From Campylobacterota bacterium (lineage in GTDB: Bacteria; Campylobacterota; Campylobacteria; Campylobacterales; Sulfurimonadaceae), in assembly GCA_023379705.1 (NCBI GenBank), contig JAMCPS010000178.1:1-32188 (forward strand): 32,188 nucleotides of DNA, read 5' to 3'. How positions within the stretch are numbered: the first letter of the stretch is position 1; the number at the start of each line of letters is the position of its first letter. The notes under the pieces are model-generated. The model worked only from the letters and a program-made list of their open reading frames with translations. It was not told the origin of the DNA and ran no database searches. This document shows, piece after piece, positions 1 to 9,480 of the stretch. The translations under genes were made by a program, and so were the position numbers.

Positions 1-942
1 TCGAATCTCGCTTTTTATTTTCAAGAGCATTATCCGCAGGCAAAAGTGGTCGTTTTAGATCTCTTTCGTTCCAATCTAACCCTCTCTAACGGCAATCTCA
101 AAAGTTTCGGCCATTTCAAAAATCTCATCGGATTTACGGGTGAAGTGATCAGCGGTGACATCAACGATCAAGCACTTCTTGCAAAACTTGCTGCCGGATA
201 CAAATTTGACTATATTTTTCACGAAGCGGCGATTTCGGATACGACAGCGTTAGAGCAAGATCTGATGATTCAGACCAATGTGAATGCCTTTAAAGATTTG
301 TTGGACATGGCAGTAGTGCATGATGCCAACATGATTTATGCCTCTTCGGGTGCCACATACGGTGATGCCCCCTCACCGCAAAGAGTAGGGCGTGAAGCTC
401 CCCAAAATGTGTATGGGTTTTCAAAACTGATGATGGACCATTTAGCGCGTGACTATGCGCAAAAGTTTAAAAATATTTCGATTGTGGGATTGCGCTATTT
501 TAATGTGTATGGACCACATGAATTTTTCAAAAATAAAACAGCCTCGATGGTAGTACAGTTTGGTCATCAGCTACTCAGCGGTAAAAATCCGAAGCTGTTT
601 GAAAATTCGGACAAAATTTTGCGTGATTTTATTTACATAGAGGACATTGTCCAAGCTAATATTTTGGCGATGCATCCTAAAGAGTCGGGAGTATTTAATG
701 TTGGTACGGGAAAGGCTCGATCTTTTCAATCGATGGTCGATATTTTGCAGCATGAATTGGGAACTGCATACCCATGCGAATACATCCCTAACCCGTATAT
801 CGGACGCTATCAGTTCCACACCGAAGCCGATATTGAAAGTACGGTAGGAGTATTAGGTTATGCACCTCGATTTGAATTTGAAGACGGTATAAGAGCGTAT
901 GCTCCTGAAATAAAGAGACTCTTTGAAGAGGAACTTTCATGA
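1..942 (+). CDS. hldD: ADP-L-glycero-D-manno-heptose-6-epimerase, 5' end truncated by window edge
   Basis: Frame is open from base 1 (SNLAFYFQEHYPQAKVVVLDLFRSN...) upstream of the listed ATG. SDR epimerase features (YASSGATYG, YGFSKLMMD, RYFNVYGPHE) are typical of HldD/RfaD, and hldE follows immediately. Confidence 0.93.
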   Translation, partial: SNLAFYFQEHYPQAKVVVLDLFRSNLTLSNGNLKSFGHFKNLIGFTGEVISGDINDQALLAKLAAGYKFDYIFHEAAISDTTALEQDLMIQTNVNAFKDLLDMAVVHDANMIYASSGATYGDAPSPQRVGREAPQNVYGFSKLMMDHLARDYAQKFKNISIVGLRYFNVYGPHEFFKNKTASMVVQFGHQLLSGKNPKLFENSDKILRDFIYIEDIVQANILAMHPKESGVFNVGTGKARSFQSMVDILQHELGTAYPCEYIPNPYIGRYQFHTEADIESTVGVLGYAPRFEFEDGIRAYAPEIKRLFEEELS

Positions 943-2372
943 ACGCTCTTAAAGAGACACAGCCTCATATCCTCGTTATCGGTGATTTGATGATTGACCA
1001 TTATTTGTGGGGTGGATGTGAACGTATCTCCCCTGAAGCTCCGGTACAAGTAGTTGACATTGCACGTGAAACGACTGTTTTGGGTGGTGCGGGAAACGTT
1101 GTCAATAATCTTGTTACATTGGGTGCACGTGTCAGTGTGGCAGGGGTAATCGGTGATGATGACAATGGGATTGAACTCAAAGAGATGCTTTTGTCTTTGG
1201 GTGCTTCATGTGAAGGGCTTATCGTTCAGAAGGAGCGTAAAACATCCAAAAAGAGTCGTATTATCGCCTCTAATCAGCAAATTCTCCGTTACGACAAAGA
1301 ATCCAAAGAACCTATCGCTCAAGTGAGCGCAGAGAATTTGATCAATTACGTTGCTAAGGTTGTCGATGGGTGCGATATGGTAATTCTCTCCGATTATGGA
1401 AAAGGGGTTGTTAGCGAGGCGGTTGCTCAAGGAATCATTGCTCACGCGAAGGCTAAGGGAAAAAAAGTTCTGGTAGATCCAAAGGGGAAAGATTATCGCA
1501 AATATAGTGGTGCGTATTTACTTACCCCGAATAAAAAAGAGGCTTCTGAGGCGACCGGCATTGCTATTAAAGATGACGCTTCGTTGCGTGAGGCATTGTT
1601 GTTGCTTAAAAACACATGCGATTTGCAATGCTCGATGATTACCCTCTCTGAAGATGGAATCGCTATCTACGATGAAACCATGCGTCGTTATCCTACGGTC
1701 GCCAAAGAAGTTTTTGATGTAACGGGTGCCGGAGATACGGTGATTGCCTCGCTTTCCTTTGCCCTTTCGTGTGGACTCTCAATTGATGAAGCTGCCCCTT
1801 TTGCCAATCATGCGGCGGCAGTGGTTGTGGGTAAGATCGGATCGGCGACGGTAACTTTGGATGAGATTGAGACGTATGAATCGAGTTTGCACCAAAGCAG
1901 TTCCGATGCACATATCAAATCGCAAGAGGAAATTACAGCGATTGTGCAGCGATTGAAGCGTGAGGGGAAGCGTGTTGTCTTTACCAATGGCTGTTTTGAT
2001 ATTCTCCATGTGGGGCATGTGAAATATCTCCAAGAAGCGAAAAGCTATGGGGATGTTTTGATTGTAGGGCTCAATTCTGACAGTTCGGTGCGAGAGCTCA
2101 AGGGGCCTACTCGACCTGTAAATCCGCAAGAAGATCGTGCGTATATTTTAGCGGCACTGGAATCGGTCGATTATGTGGTGATGTTTAGCGATGAAACTCC
2201 GTATGAACTTATTAAGAATATTGCTCCTGATATTTTAGTCAAGGGCGGGGACTATGAAGGAAAATCGGTTGTTGGAGCGCAATTTGCTGGAGAACTTCGA
2301 TTGGTGCAGTTTGTGGATGGCAAAAGTACAACAGCGACAATATCACGTATTAATAAAGGGACAACATGCTAA
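939..2372 (+). CDS. hldE: Bifunctional D-glycero-beta-D-manno-heptose-7-phosphate kinase / heptose-1-phosphate adenylyltransferase
   Basis: N-terminal PfkB-type kinase (GGAGNVVNNL, DVTGAGDTV) and C-terminal nucleotidyltransferase (VVFTNGCFDILHVGHVKYLQEAK). Overlaps the hldD stop by 4 nt. Confidence 0.95.
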   Translation: MNALKETQPHILVIGDLMIDHYLWGGCERISPEAPVQVVDIARETTVLGGAGNVVNNLVTLGARVSVAGVIGDDDNGIELKEMLLSLGASCEGLIVQKERKTSKKSRIIASNQQILRYDKESKEPIAQVSAENLINYVAKVVDGCDMVILSDYGKGVVSEAVAQGIIAHAKAKGKKVLVDPKGKDYRKYSGAYLLTPNKKEASEATGIAIKDDASLREALLLLKNTCDLQCSMITLSEDGIAIYDETMRRYPTVAKEVFDVTGAGDTVIASLSFALSCGLSIDEAAPFANHAAAVVVGKIGSATVTLDEIETYESSLHQSSSDAHIKSQEEITAIVQRLKREGKRVVFTNGCFDILHVGHVKYLQEAKSYGDVLIVGLNSDSSVRELKGPTRPVNPQEDRAYILAALESVDYVVMFSDETPYELIKNIAPDILVKGGDYEGKSVVGAQFAGELRLVQFVDGKSTTATISRINKGTTC

Positions 2373-2950
2373 AAAAACTATTATTAAGTGTTTTGATCAG
2401 CAGTGCGGCATTTGCGGCACATCAAGTAGAAGTTAATGTAAATGATAAAGAAGTAGAAGGGCAGATTCGTCTGGACATGGGGCGTATGGGGGATATGGAG
2501 CATACCTACATGGGAGCGCGCTTTTTAAACGGTGATAATAATAACAGCCAAACCATTACGGATATTAATCCGTTGATGGAAGTCTCTTTTATGGTACAAA
2601 ATGATGTCAGGGGAGTTCGAGGGTTAAAAGTAGGTTTGGGTATCAAAGGAGAACACACCAAGATTGATGGTCGTGGGTATGCTGCTATTCCTTTGGGTAT
2701 TGAAGCAGAGTTAAAGCTGCCCCTTAACTCGCCGATTGCTTTTTACCTAGGGGGGTCATTGTATTATGCTCCTTCCGCTCTTTGTTTTAGAGATGGAGAC
2801 GATTATCTCGAAACCCGTATTCATGTAGATGCTCAGCCGATTGATAATGCACGTATCGAAGTGGGGTATCGTAAAATCGATACGGATTTAAAAAATCGCA
2901 GTGTCACCTATAACGATGCCTTTTATTTTGGACTTAGATTAGATTTTTAG
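2366..2950 (+). CDS. YfaZ-like outer membrane protein
   Basis: N-terminal signal peptide (MLKKLLLSVLISSAAFA), alternating beta-barrel-like pattern and C-terminal aromatic residue (FYFGLRLDF). Resembles the YfaZ family. Confidence 0.7.
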   Translation: MLKKLLLSVLISSAAFAAHQVEVNVNDKEVEGQIRLDMGRMGDMEHTYMGARFLNGDNNNSQTITDINPLMEVSFMVQNDVRGVRGLKVGLGIKGEHTKIDGRGYAAIPLGIEAELKLPLNSPIAFYLGGSLYYAPSALCFRDGDDYLETRIHVDAQPIDNARIEVGYRKIDTDLKNRSVTYNDAFYFGLRLDF

Positions 2951-3893
2951 CCGCCTCTATCACCTCGGCTGAGGTGATACTTGTCATACATTCATGATGT
3001 CCTAACGGACATTCGCGCTTCATACATGGAGCACAATCCATATTGTGTCGGACAATACAGCTTTTTTCATTCATCCACTGTGACGTTTCTAGATGACGTG
3101 TTGGACCAAAGATGGCGACCGTTGGTACTTGATACGCCGCAGCAACGTGCATCGGACCACTGTCGTTGGTGATGAACATATTCAATCCGCCAATCTTCGC
3201 ACACAATTGCTCTACAGAGGTTTTCCCTGCCATATTCGAAACCGTTATCCCTGTTAGTTGTGACTCGATGTCATTGGCCATCTCTACTTCACCGGGACCG
3301 CCAAAAATAACAATCTCATGGGTAGTGGCAAATGCCCTTGCTACTTGTGCAAATTTTTCAGGATACCATCGTTTGGCACTGCCATAGGTTGCCCCCGGAT
3401 TGATTCCAAGGGTAGGACGCTCGTAGTGATGTGCGGGAATATGAAGCTGAAGTTTGGCAATATGAAGTGGTTGTTCACTCAAAGCTTGTGCAATATCACG
3501 ATACTGTTCAACCAGATGGGACGGGTGTGAAGGTTTAATCGAATGTGTAAGGAAAAATTGTGAATGCCAGCTTTGTCTACCTGTGGTTATAGGAGTGCCA
3601 CTGTAAAAAAGGATAAGGGAAGAGTGAAGCTGGTTACGAAAGGTAATCGCCATATCATGAGCTCCCAGTTCTTTGGCAAAACGGTAAGTATTGAGAAAGC
3701 GATTCCCTCTTTTTTTAGTTTCATCGACATAGAAACGTATGCATTGGGGATGATGCTTGAGCGCTTCAATGCTGATATAGGAACCGACCATTGTTAGTTT
3801 GGCGTTGGGATAAGCGACACAAAGTGCTTCAATAGCGGGAGTCGTCATTACGGCATCGCCGAGCCAGTTGGGGAGGATAAGGAGAATAGTCAC
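2934..3893 (-). CDS. waaF: Lipopolysaccharide heptosyltransferase II (GT9)
   Basis: Starts VTILLILPNWLGDAVMTTPAIEAL at GTG 3893 (the ORF track extends to 3941). GT9 motifs LGINPGATYGSAKRWYPEKFA, FITNDSGPMHVAAA, FGPTRHLETSQW. Confidence 0.9.
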   Translation of the reverse strand: MTILLILPNWLGDAVMTTPAIEALCVAYPNAKLTMVGSYISIEALKHHPQCIRFYVDETKKRGNRFLNTYRFAKELGAHDMAITFRNQLHSSLILFYSGTPITTGRQSWHSQFFLTHSIKPSHPSHLVEQYRDIAQALSEQPLHIAKLQLHIPAHHYERPTLGINPGATYGSAKRWYPEKFAQVARAFATTHEIVIFGGPGEVEMANDIESQLTGITVSNMAGKTSVEQLCAKIGGLNMFITNDSGPMHVAAAYQVPTVAIFGPTRHLETSQWMNEKSCIVRHNMDCAPCMKRECPLGHHECMTSITSAEVIEAAKNLI

Positions 3894-3894
3894 G

Positions 3895-5064
3895 TTAAGC
3901 CTTATAGGTATAGATCGGGGTTGAGGTAAGGCTCCAGGCAATATGCAAAGTTCCTCTTGGAGTAGAACAGATTAAGCTATGGTTGTTTCCGCTTTCTTGG
4001 TAACTGCTAAATTTAGCATCACAAAGATGAGAAAATATTGTTTTATAGGCATCAAAAGCAGTGCGTTTTCGGATGGTGCCTTCTCGGTTATCGATGAGTC
4101 CGTATCCGGGTGCGATGAGCTGATGCCAGTAAACACACGCTACTTTTTGGGTGGCAAACGCGAGTAAGTGATAACGGACCATATACATAGCGTAATCCTC
4201 TTCGCTAACACACTCATGCTCGCTGGTTGGAGCATAGGGCGCGGTGTTTTTGATCGGCCAATTGGTTTCGGTGATGATCAGCTCATTAGCCGTTTTAAAA
4301 CTCAGACGTATCAACGCATCGATCAGATTGATTTTACCCATGAGATTAAATCCCATTTGGCTGTTTTCAGGAGCACCGCGTCTGTCAACATACAAAAGCG
4401 TCCCTAGAGCATCAAAATAGATCTCTTTGAGATTAAAAAGGGTATGAGTGGTAAAGTGCAGTTCAAAATCGATGACATTCGAGCCGATAAATTTTAGATT
4501 GGGGAAAGATTCTTTTTTTAATTTGTAGGCAATGGCATAAAAGTTTAGGTATTCGTTAACGCTGAAAAATCCCCACTTGGCACGGTTGATAGTAGAACCG
4601 ATAACATAGGTATTGCAAACATTTTCAAGAGCCGTAAAAATTTGGGTTAAATGTTTTTTAGTAAGCGTGTGATTCGTGATGTGTTGACGGTCTTGTAAAA
4701 TGGCAACGGTGATATGGTGCTCTTGGAACGATCGGATAAACGCAATGTATTCATCCAAGCGATCCATTTCCCAAAGGGGAATACGAATAAGAAGTTTTTT
4801 GACACCCAGCTCATTGATCAAGTCTAGAGAGAGGGAAGCCTCCTTGTTCAGATTGACTCCCATCCCAAAAAAATCTGCACCCGTTATTTTTTTGCGCGGA
4901 AGAAACAAGGTAACAACAAAAGCGATGGGTAAAACAATCAACGCAATTAAAAAAGTTTTAATAAGTGAGGGTAGGGCACTGCGGCGCATTTTGCGTTTAA
5001 GTTTCTTGTCACGAATAATGCTAGGCTGATCGGAATAGTGATCCCAAGAAAACGGTTCATTCAT
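3895..5064 (-). CDS. Membrane-anchored glycoside-hydrolase-like (TIM-barrel) protein
   Basis: One N-terminal TM segment (SLIKTFLIALIVLPIAFVVTLFL), then a region with clan GH-A-like motifs (ELIITETNWP near the C-terminus). Ends 2 nt before the waaF GTG. Confidence 0.55.
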   Translation of the reverse strand: MNEPFSWDHYSDQPSIIRDKKLKRKMRRSALPSLIKTFLIALIVLPIAFVVTLFLPRKKITGADFFGMGVNLNKEASLSLDLINELGVKKLLIRIPLWEMDRLDEYIAFIRSFQEHHITVAILQDRQHITNHTLTKKHLTQIFTALENVCNTYVIGSTINRAKWGFFSVNEYLNFYAIAYKLKKESFPNLKFIGSNVIDFELHFTTHTLFNLKEIYFDALGTLLYVDRRGAPENSQMGFNLMGKINLIDALIRLSFKTANELIITETNWPIKNTAPYAPTSEHECVSEEDYAMYMVRYHLLAFATQKVACVYWHQLIAPGYGLIDNREGTIRKRTAFDAYKTIFSHLCDAKFSSYQESGNNHSLICSTPRGTLHIAWSLTSTPIYTYKA

Positions 5065-5118
5065 GGTGAGATTATAGCGTTATTGGGTAAAATTACTCTA
5101 TTAAAGCAGGGGCTGGCG

Positions 5119-6090
5119 ATGAATATACTTGTAGTACGAAATGACAAACTGGGTGATTTTATCACAGCATTGCCAACATTGTATGTTCTCAAACATTACA
5201 ATGCCAATAATCGGATCATTGCATTGGTAGCACCTCTCAATCGCAAGCTGGCCCAGTCGTGTGATTTTATCGATGAGGTGATTGTGGATGAGGGTAAAGA
5301 TATTTTAGAACTTGCATTTGAGATTAAAAAAGCCAATATTGATGCATCGATTACCCTCTTTTCAAACACGCGTGTTGCATTGGCGCAGTGGATAGCCCGT
5401 ATTCCTATTCGCATTGCACCCGCTACCAAAATCGCACAGATTTTTTACAACCGCCGTATCAAGCAACGCCGTAGTCGGGTGGAAATGGCAGAATTCGAAT
5501 ACAACCTGCAATTGACCAAAGCGCTGTTTGGGGATATTTCACTTGATTTTCCCCAACCTCTTTTAAATTTTTCGGATGATAACTTTCAAAATTTTTGTGC
5601 TGACTATGGAGTTACAAAACCGATTGTGGCTTTTCATCCGGGATTCGGAGGTTCATCGGATGCGAACTGGACTTTGAACGAATACATGGACTTGATATCG
5701 ATTGCGACAGAAAATGAGGCCATTGATGTTGTGATGACGTTTGGGCCTGATGAAGAAAAGCTTTACTATGAGGCAAAAAGCTTTTTGGGCGAGAGCAGGG
5801 TGATTTTATACCGATCACAGGGGAGTGTTGTAGATTTTGCAGCACTGCTGAGCCGATTTAAACTGTTTGTGAGTACCTCGACGGGGACCTATCATCTAGC
5901 CAGTGCCAGCGGGTGTGAGACATTTACATTTTTTGGAGATTCAAAGTTTGCATCTGCGGCACGGTGGAAAAGTATTGGCGAAGAGAATAAGCAACATCAT
6001 TTTATGATCCCTCTTGATCCGACAGGACGCGCAGAGATGTTTGAGAAAGTCAAACGGGAGTTGAAAAGTTTCCTTTTAAAAGGTTTTTGA
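5119..6090 (+). CDS. Glycosyltransferase family 9 (heptosyltransferase-like)
   Basis: MNILVVRNDKLGDFITALPTLYVLK at ATG 5119 (the ORF track starts at 5038). VAFHPGFGGSSDANW and FVSTSTGTYHLASASG match GT9. Confidence 0.85.
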   Translation: MNILVVRNDKLGDFITALPTLYVLKHYNANNRIIALVAPLNRKLAQSCDFIDEVIVDEGKDILELAFEIKKANIDASITLFSNTRVALAQWIARIPIRIAPATKIAQIFYNRRIKQRRSRVEMAEFEYNLQLTKALFGDISLDFPQPLLNFSDDNFQNFCADYGVTKPIVAFHPGFGGSSDANWTLNEYMDLISIATENEAIDVVMTFGPDEEKLYYEAKSFLGESRVILYRSQGSVVDFAALLSRFKLFVSTSTGTYHLASASGCETFTFFGDSKFASAARWKSIGEENKQHHFMIPLDPTGRAEMFEKVKRELKSFLLKGF

Positions 6091-6817
6091 GCCTCTTTTT
6101 GAAATTCTTGATGCTCTTGTTGGCATCATTATGCTTTTTCATCTCTGCAATGGTTACTGCCACATTAAATCCGCTCAGGCGTGCATATTCACGTCCCATA
6201 ATTTCAAGTTCCTCATCACTTGCCCACAGTTTGTTAAAGTTTTCACATCCTTCCAAAGGTGTTATAGGGCGAAATTCCATGCGGTTGATATCGACAATAC
6301 TGAACTGATACCCTGACGAAGTTCGTTTGATGAGAATGTTTCCAGGTGAGTAGTCCAGATGCCATACCCCTTTTTGGTGAAGGTTATAGGTATAGGCCGC
6401 AAAAGCTTTAAAGATTTCTTCTCTATCTTCCAGTGGTTCTAGCAAAGGGGTGCGAACGGTGAAGTCATATTCAAAATACTCAGCAATAAAAAAACTCTTT
6501 CCCAGCAGACCCGATTCATAAAATTCGATTAGAGCAATGGGCTTGGGGGTTGAAATTCCAAGCTCTTCAAGCCGAAGAGCATTATGATACGATTTATATG
6601 CTTTACTCTTGCGAAAATAGGTATAAACGATACGGTTAAGCAGATGAGGTACTTTGAACGATTTGACGACGGTCTTTATGCCATCTAGTTCAATGATTTT
6701 GAGTTCATTTCGGGCTTTATGGATACTGTGATCATCTCCCGCAAAAATCTTTCGTATCGATTCGAACGAGGGCTTGAGAGATTGATAACGTGAGGGGTAT
6801 TCGCACAGAACGCTCAT
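6050..6817 (-). CDS. LPS core kinase-like protein (InaA/WaaP/Kdo kinase family)
   Basis: Protein-kinase-like motifs GVWHLDYSPGNILIK and FSIVDINRMEF (HxDxxxxN ... DxN), located in an LPS cluster. Confidence 0.8.
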   Translation of the reverse strand: MSVLCEYPSRYQSLKPSFESIRKIFAGDDHSIHKARNELKIIELDGIKTVVKSFKVPHLLNRIVYTYFRKSKAYKSYHNALRLEELGISTPKPIALIEFYESGLLGKSFFIAEYFEYDFTVRTPLLEPLEDREEIFKAFAAYTYNLHQKGVWHLDYSPGNILIKRTSSGYQFSIVDINRMEFRPITPLEGCENFNKLWASDEELEIMGREYARLSGFNVAVTIAEMKKHNDANKSIKNFKKRLKNLLKGNFSTPV

Positions 6818-6855
6818 GGTAACCTTTGAGTAAGTGAGGGTATGGTATGATACTT

Positions 6856-6861
6856 TATAAT
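6856..6861 (+). promoter_or_regulatory. Putative -10 box (TATAAT) of the polysaccharide deacetylase gene
   Basis: Exact TATAAT in the divergent intergenic gap 6818-6888, 27 nt before the ATG. Confidence 0.45.
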
Positions 6862-6888
6862 TCCTGAAAGGCGAGAGAGGTTCGTAGT

Positions 6889-7620
6889 ATGCTAACAGTG
6901 GTGATGTACCATCATATTAACAGTGATGACCTGCCTCTTTCGAATTCAGATGTGATGATGAAGGCACATCTGGAGCTTATCAGTGAGCGCTATACGACTA
7001 TTTTTCCGGGCGAACCTATTACGAGCCGTTCGATTTGTTTAACGTTTGATGATGCCTATTACGATTTTTACTGCTACGTTTTTCCATTGCTTAAAAAATA
7101 CAATCTGAAAGCTCTTTTAGCGGTTCCATCCGCTTTTATTTTGGATGATACGGATATTGATCCGATACAGCGATTATCTCTAAAACATGAGGATATCTAT
7201 AAAAGCTATATAGATTTTGCTCCTTTTTGTACTTATATAGAGCTAAGGGAAATGGTTCAAAGCGGTCATGTTGAAATTGCATCCCATTCGATGCATCATG
7301 TGAATTTGACCCAAGAGAGTATTGATCTGGAAAAGGAAATTTTTGGATCCAAAGTGATGCTAGAAGACAAACTCGGATGTCGCATTGATTCGTTTGTTCT
7401 CCCTTTTGGTAAATACAATGATGCCGCTGTTTCCTTGGCACAGGAACATTATTCGTATGTTTTTAGAATCGGGAATGCCCTCAATCCTTCATGGGATGGA
7501 ATCGGCGGATTGATTTACCGCATTAAGGGTGATGGACTTAAACGCCCTTGCTCTCTTTTTAACCCGCTTAAGCAGTTTTCTTTTTGGTTTAAAACTATGA
7601 TTAAATGGATAAAAAGTTGA
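6889..7620 (+). CDS. Polysaccharide deacetylase (NodB-type) family protein
   Basis: MLTVVMYHHINSDD, SICLTFDDAYYDFY and VEIASHSMHH are NodB homology motifs. Confidence 0.88.
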   Translation: MLTVVMYHHINSDDLPLSNSDVMMKAHLELISERYTTIFPGEPITSRSICLTFDDAYYDFYCYVFPLLKKYNLKALLAVPSAFILDDTDIDPIQRLSLKHEDIYKSYIDFAPFCTYIELREMVQSGHVEIASHSMHHVNLTQESIDLEKEIFGSKVMLEDKLGCRIDSFVLPFGKYNDAAVSLAQEHYSYVFRIGNALNPSWDGIGGLIYRIKGDGLKRPCSLFNPLKQFSFWFKTMIKWIKS

Positions 7621-8381
7621 TGATGAATGTTTCAGCCGTAATGATCGTTAAAAATGGAGCACGAACCATTCGCCGTACATTGGAAAGCCTCAAAGAGTTT
7701 GATGATGTGGTTGTTTATGATAACGGATCGGTGGATCAAACGCTGAGCATAGCACGAGAGTATCCGAATGTTCATTTGATCGAAGGAAACTTCGATGGTT
7801 TCGGAACGACGAAAAATCGTGCGGCAAGTTTTGCCAAGCATGATTGGATTTTGATTATCGACAGTGATGAGGTAGTGGATAAAGAACTTTTGCATGCACT
7901 GAAAACAAAACCACTAAATTCTCAGACAATTTACATCGTCAACTTTTTAGCATTTTACAAAGACATACAGATCAAGCACTGCGGCTGGAACAATCAAAAA
8001 ATACGTCGCCTGTACAATAAGACAGTAACACGATTCAATGACAATGCCGTCCATGAAAACATTATCGACGAGGGGATGAAAAAAGAGCCAATTGAGGGAA
8101 ATATGAAGCACTACAGCTACATGAGTATTTCCGATTTTATTGTCAAATTGGATCGCTATTCAACTCTCTTTGCGAACGATAACGTCGGTAAAAAATCCTC
8201 GTCTCCACTAAAGGCTTTTTTTAATGGCCTTTATTCATTTTTGCGTACCTATATCCTCAAACGAGGTTTTTTAGACGGATATGCAGGGCTGATTATCTCT
8301 TTTTCACACATGGCGACCAATTTTTACAAATACATCAAGCTTTATGAGATGAATTTGGAGCAAAAGAGTAAACGTGGGTAA
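7605..8381 (+). CDS. Glycosyltransferase family 2, LPS-core type (WaaE/KdtX-like)
   Basis: VSAVMIVKNGARTIRRTLESLKEFDDVVVYDNGSVDQT, DWILIIDSDEVV, FNDNAVHENI. Confidence 0.88.
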   Translation: MDKKLMMNVSAVMIVKNGARTIRRTLESLKEFDDVVVYDNGSVDQTLSIAREYPNVHLIEGNFDGFGTTKNRAASFAKHDWILIIDSDEVVDKELLHALKTKPLNSQTIYIVNFLAFYKDIQIKHCGWNNQKIRRLYNKTVTRFNDNAVHENIIDEGMKKEPIEGNMKHYSYMSISDFIVKLDRYSTLFANDNVGKKSSSPLKAFFNGLYSFLRTYILKRGFLDGYAGLIISFSHMATNFYKYIKLYEMNLEQKSKRG

Positions 8382-9477
8382 AAAGATTTGTGAGCTATGT
8401 CTCTCTCCTGATTTAGGGGGACTTGAACTTTACATGATGCGCGCTTCATGTTATTTGAGTGAGCATGGTGAGTGTATTAGCGTGATCAATGAAAAAGGGA
8501 AGTTGAGAAGTTATTATGACGATACACAGTATCGTTATTACACATTGAGACGTCGAAATGTTTTATTCTCGTGGATTACAGCCCGTCAAGTTGCTCGAAT
8601 TTTAGATGAAGAAGCTATTGATGTTCTGCATATACACTGGACAAAAGATCTTCCGACAGCCATTATTGCAAAACTACTGTCTAAATCTAAACCCAAAGTA
8701 GTACAGTCTCGCCACATGACAATGACGCGCTTCAAGGATGATTTTTATCATCGTTTTTTATATCGAAATCTCGACTTGATGCTTGCCGTTACGCATCAAG
8801 TAAAAGCTCAAATTGAAAAATTCATTCCAGCTTCCATCTGTCCCAAAGTCGAAACACTTTATATAGGTGCCGAACAGCCAGTTATTATTTCTGAAGAAGA
8901 AAGAAAAGAGCGTCGGGAACAGCTTGGATTGGCGGATTCATTTACAGTGGGAATTGTCGGACGTATTGAACCGCAAAAAGGTCAGTGGATTGTCATTGAT
9001 GCAATCGAAAAACTTATCAAGCGAGGAATCGATGTACGAGCACTGATTATAGGCCATGCTATGAGTGAAGAATACCTAAGTACGCTTCAAAAAGATATTG
9101 TGATGCGAGGATTAAAAGACCGTATTATTTTTACCGGATTTACACTTGAAGCACAGGCCATGATGCAACTGTGTGATGTGATGGTCCTCGGAACCGAGAA
9201 CGAAACTTTTGGATTGGTGCTTATTGAAGCTATGATGTGCGGTGTCTGTGTCGTGGGTAGTGATAGTGGCGGACCGTTAGAGATTATTGATGATAATATG
9301 AATGGATTGTTGTTTAAAACATTTGATCTACAAGATCTGGCATTGAAGCTTACTCAACTGCAGCAAAATGAGAGTTTACGAAAAACGTTGGCCATGGTAG
9401 GAAAAGAAAAAGCACTGGAAAAATTTGAGAGTACAAAACAGTTTATTTCACTGAAAAATAGCCTTGAAAGTATCTAA
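8374..9477 (+). CDS. Glycosyltransferase family 4/1
   Basis: GTG start. VGIVGRIEPQKGQWIVIDAIEKL and LGTENETFGLVLIEAMMCGVCVVGSDSGGPLEII are GT-B GT4 motifs. Confidence 0.9.
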   Translation: MGKKICELCLSPDLGGLELYMMRASCYLSEHGECISVINEKGKLRSYYDDTQYRYYTLRRRNVLFSWITARQVARILDEEAIDVLHIHWTKDLPTAIIAKLLSKSKPKVVQSRHMTMTRFKDDFYHRFLYRNLDLMLAVTHQVKAQIEKFIPASICPKVETLYIGAEQPVIISEEERKERREQLGLADSFTVGIVGRIEPQKGQWIVIDAIEKLIKRGIDVRALIIGHAMSEEYLSTLQKDIVMRGLKDRIIFTGFTLEAQAMMQLCDVMVLGTENETFGLVLIEAMMCGVCVVGSDSGGPLEIIDDNMNGLLFKTFDLQDLALKLTQLQQNESLRKTLAMVGKEKALEKFESTKQFISLKNSLESI

Positions 9478-9480
9478 TAG

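Noticed and set aside
1779-2129. 116-codon minus-strand ORF inside hldE
   Set aside because: Fully antisense to the conserved hldE kinase/adenylyltransferase coding region.
4700-5029. 109-codon + ORF opposite the GH-like gene
   Set aside because: Low-complexity Arg/Ser-rich translation antisense to a better-supported gene.
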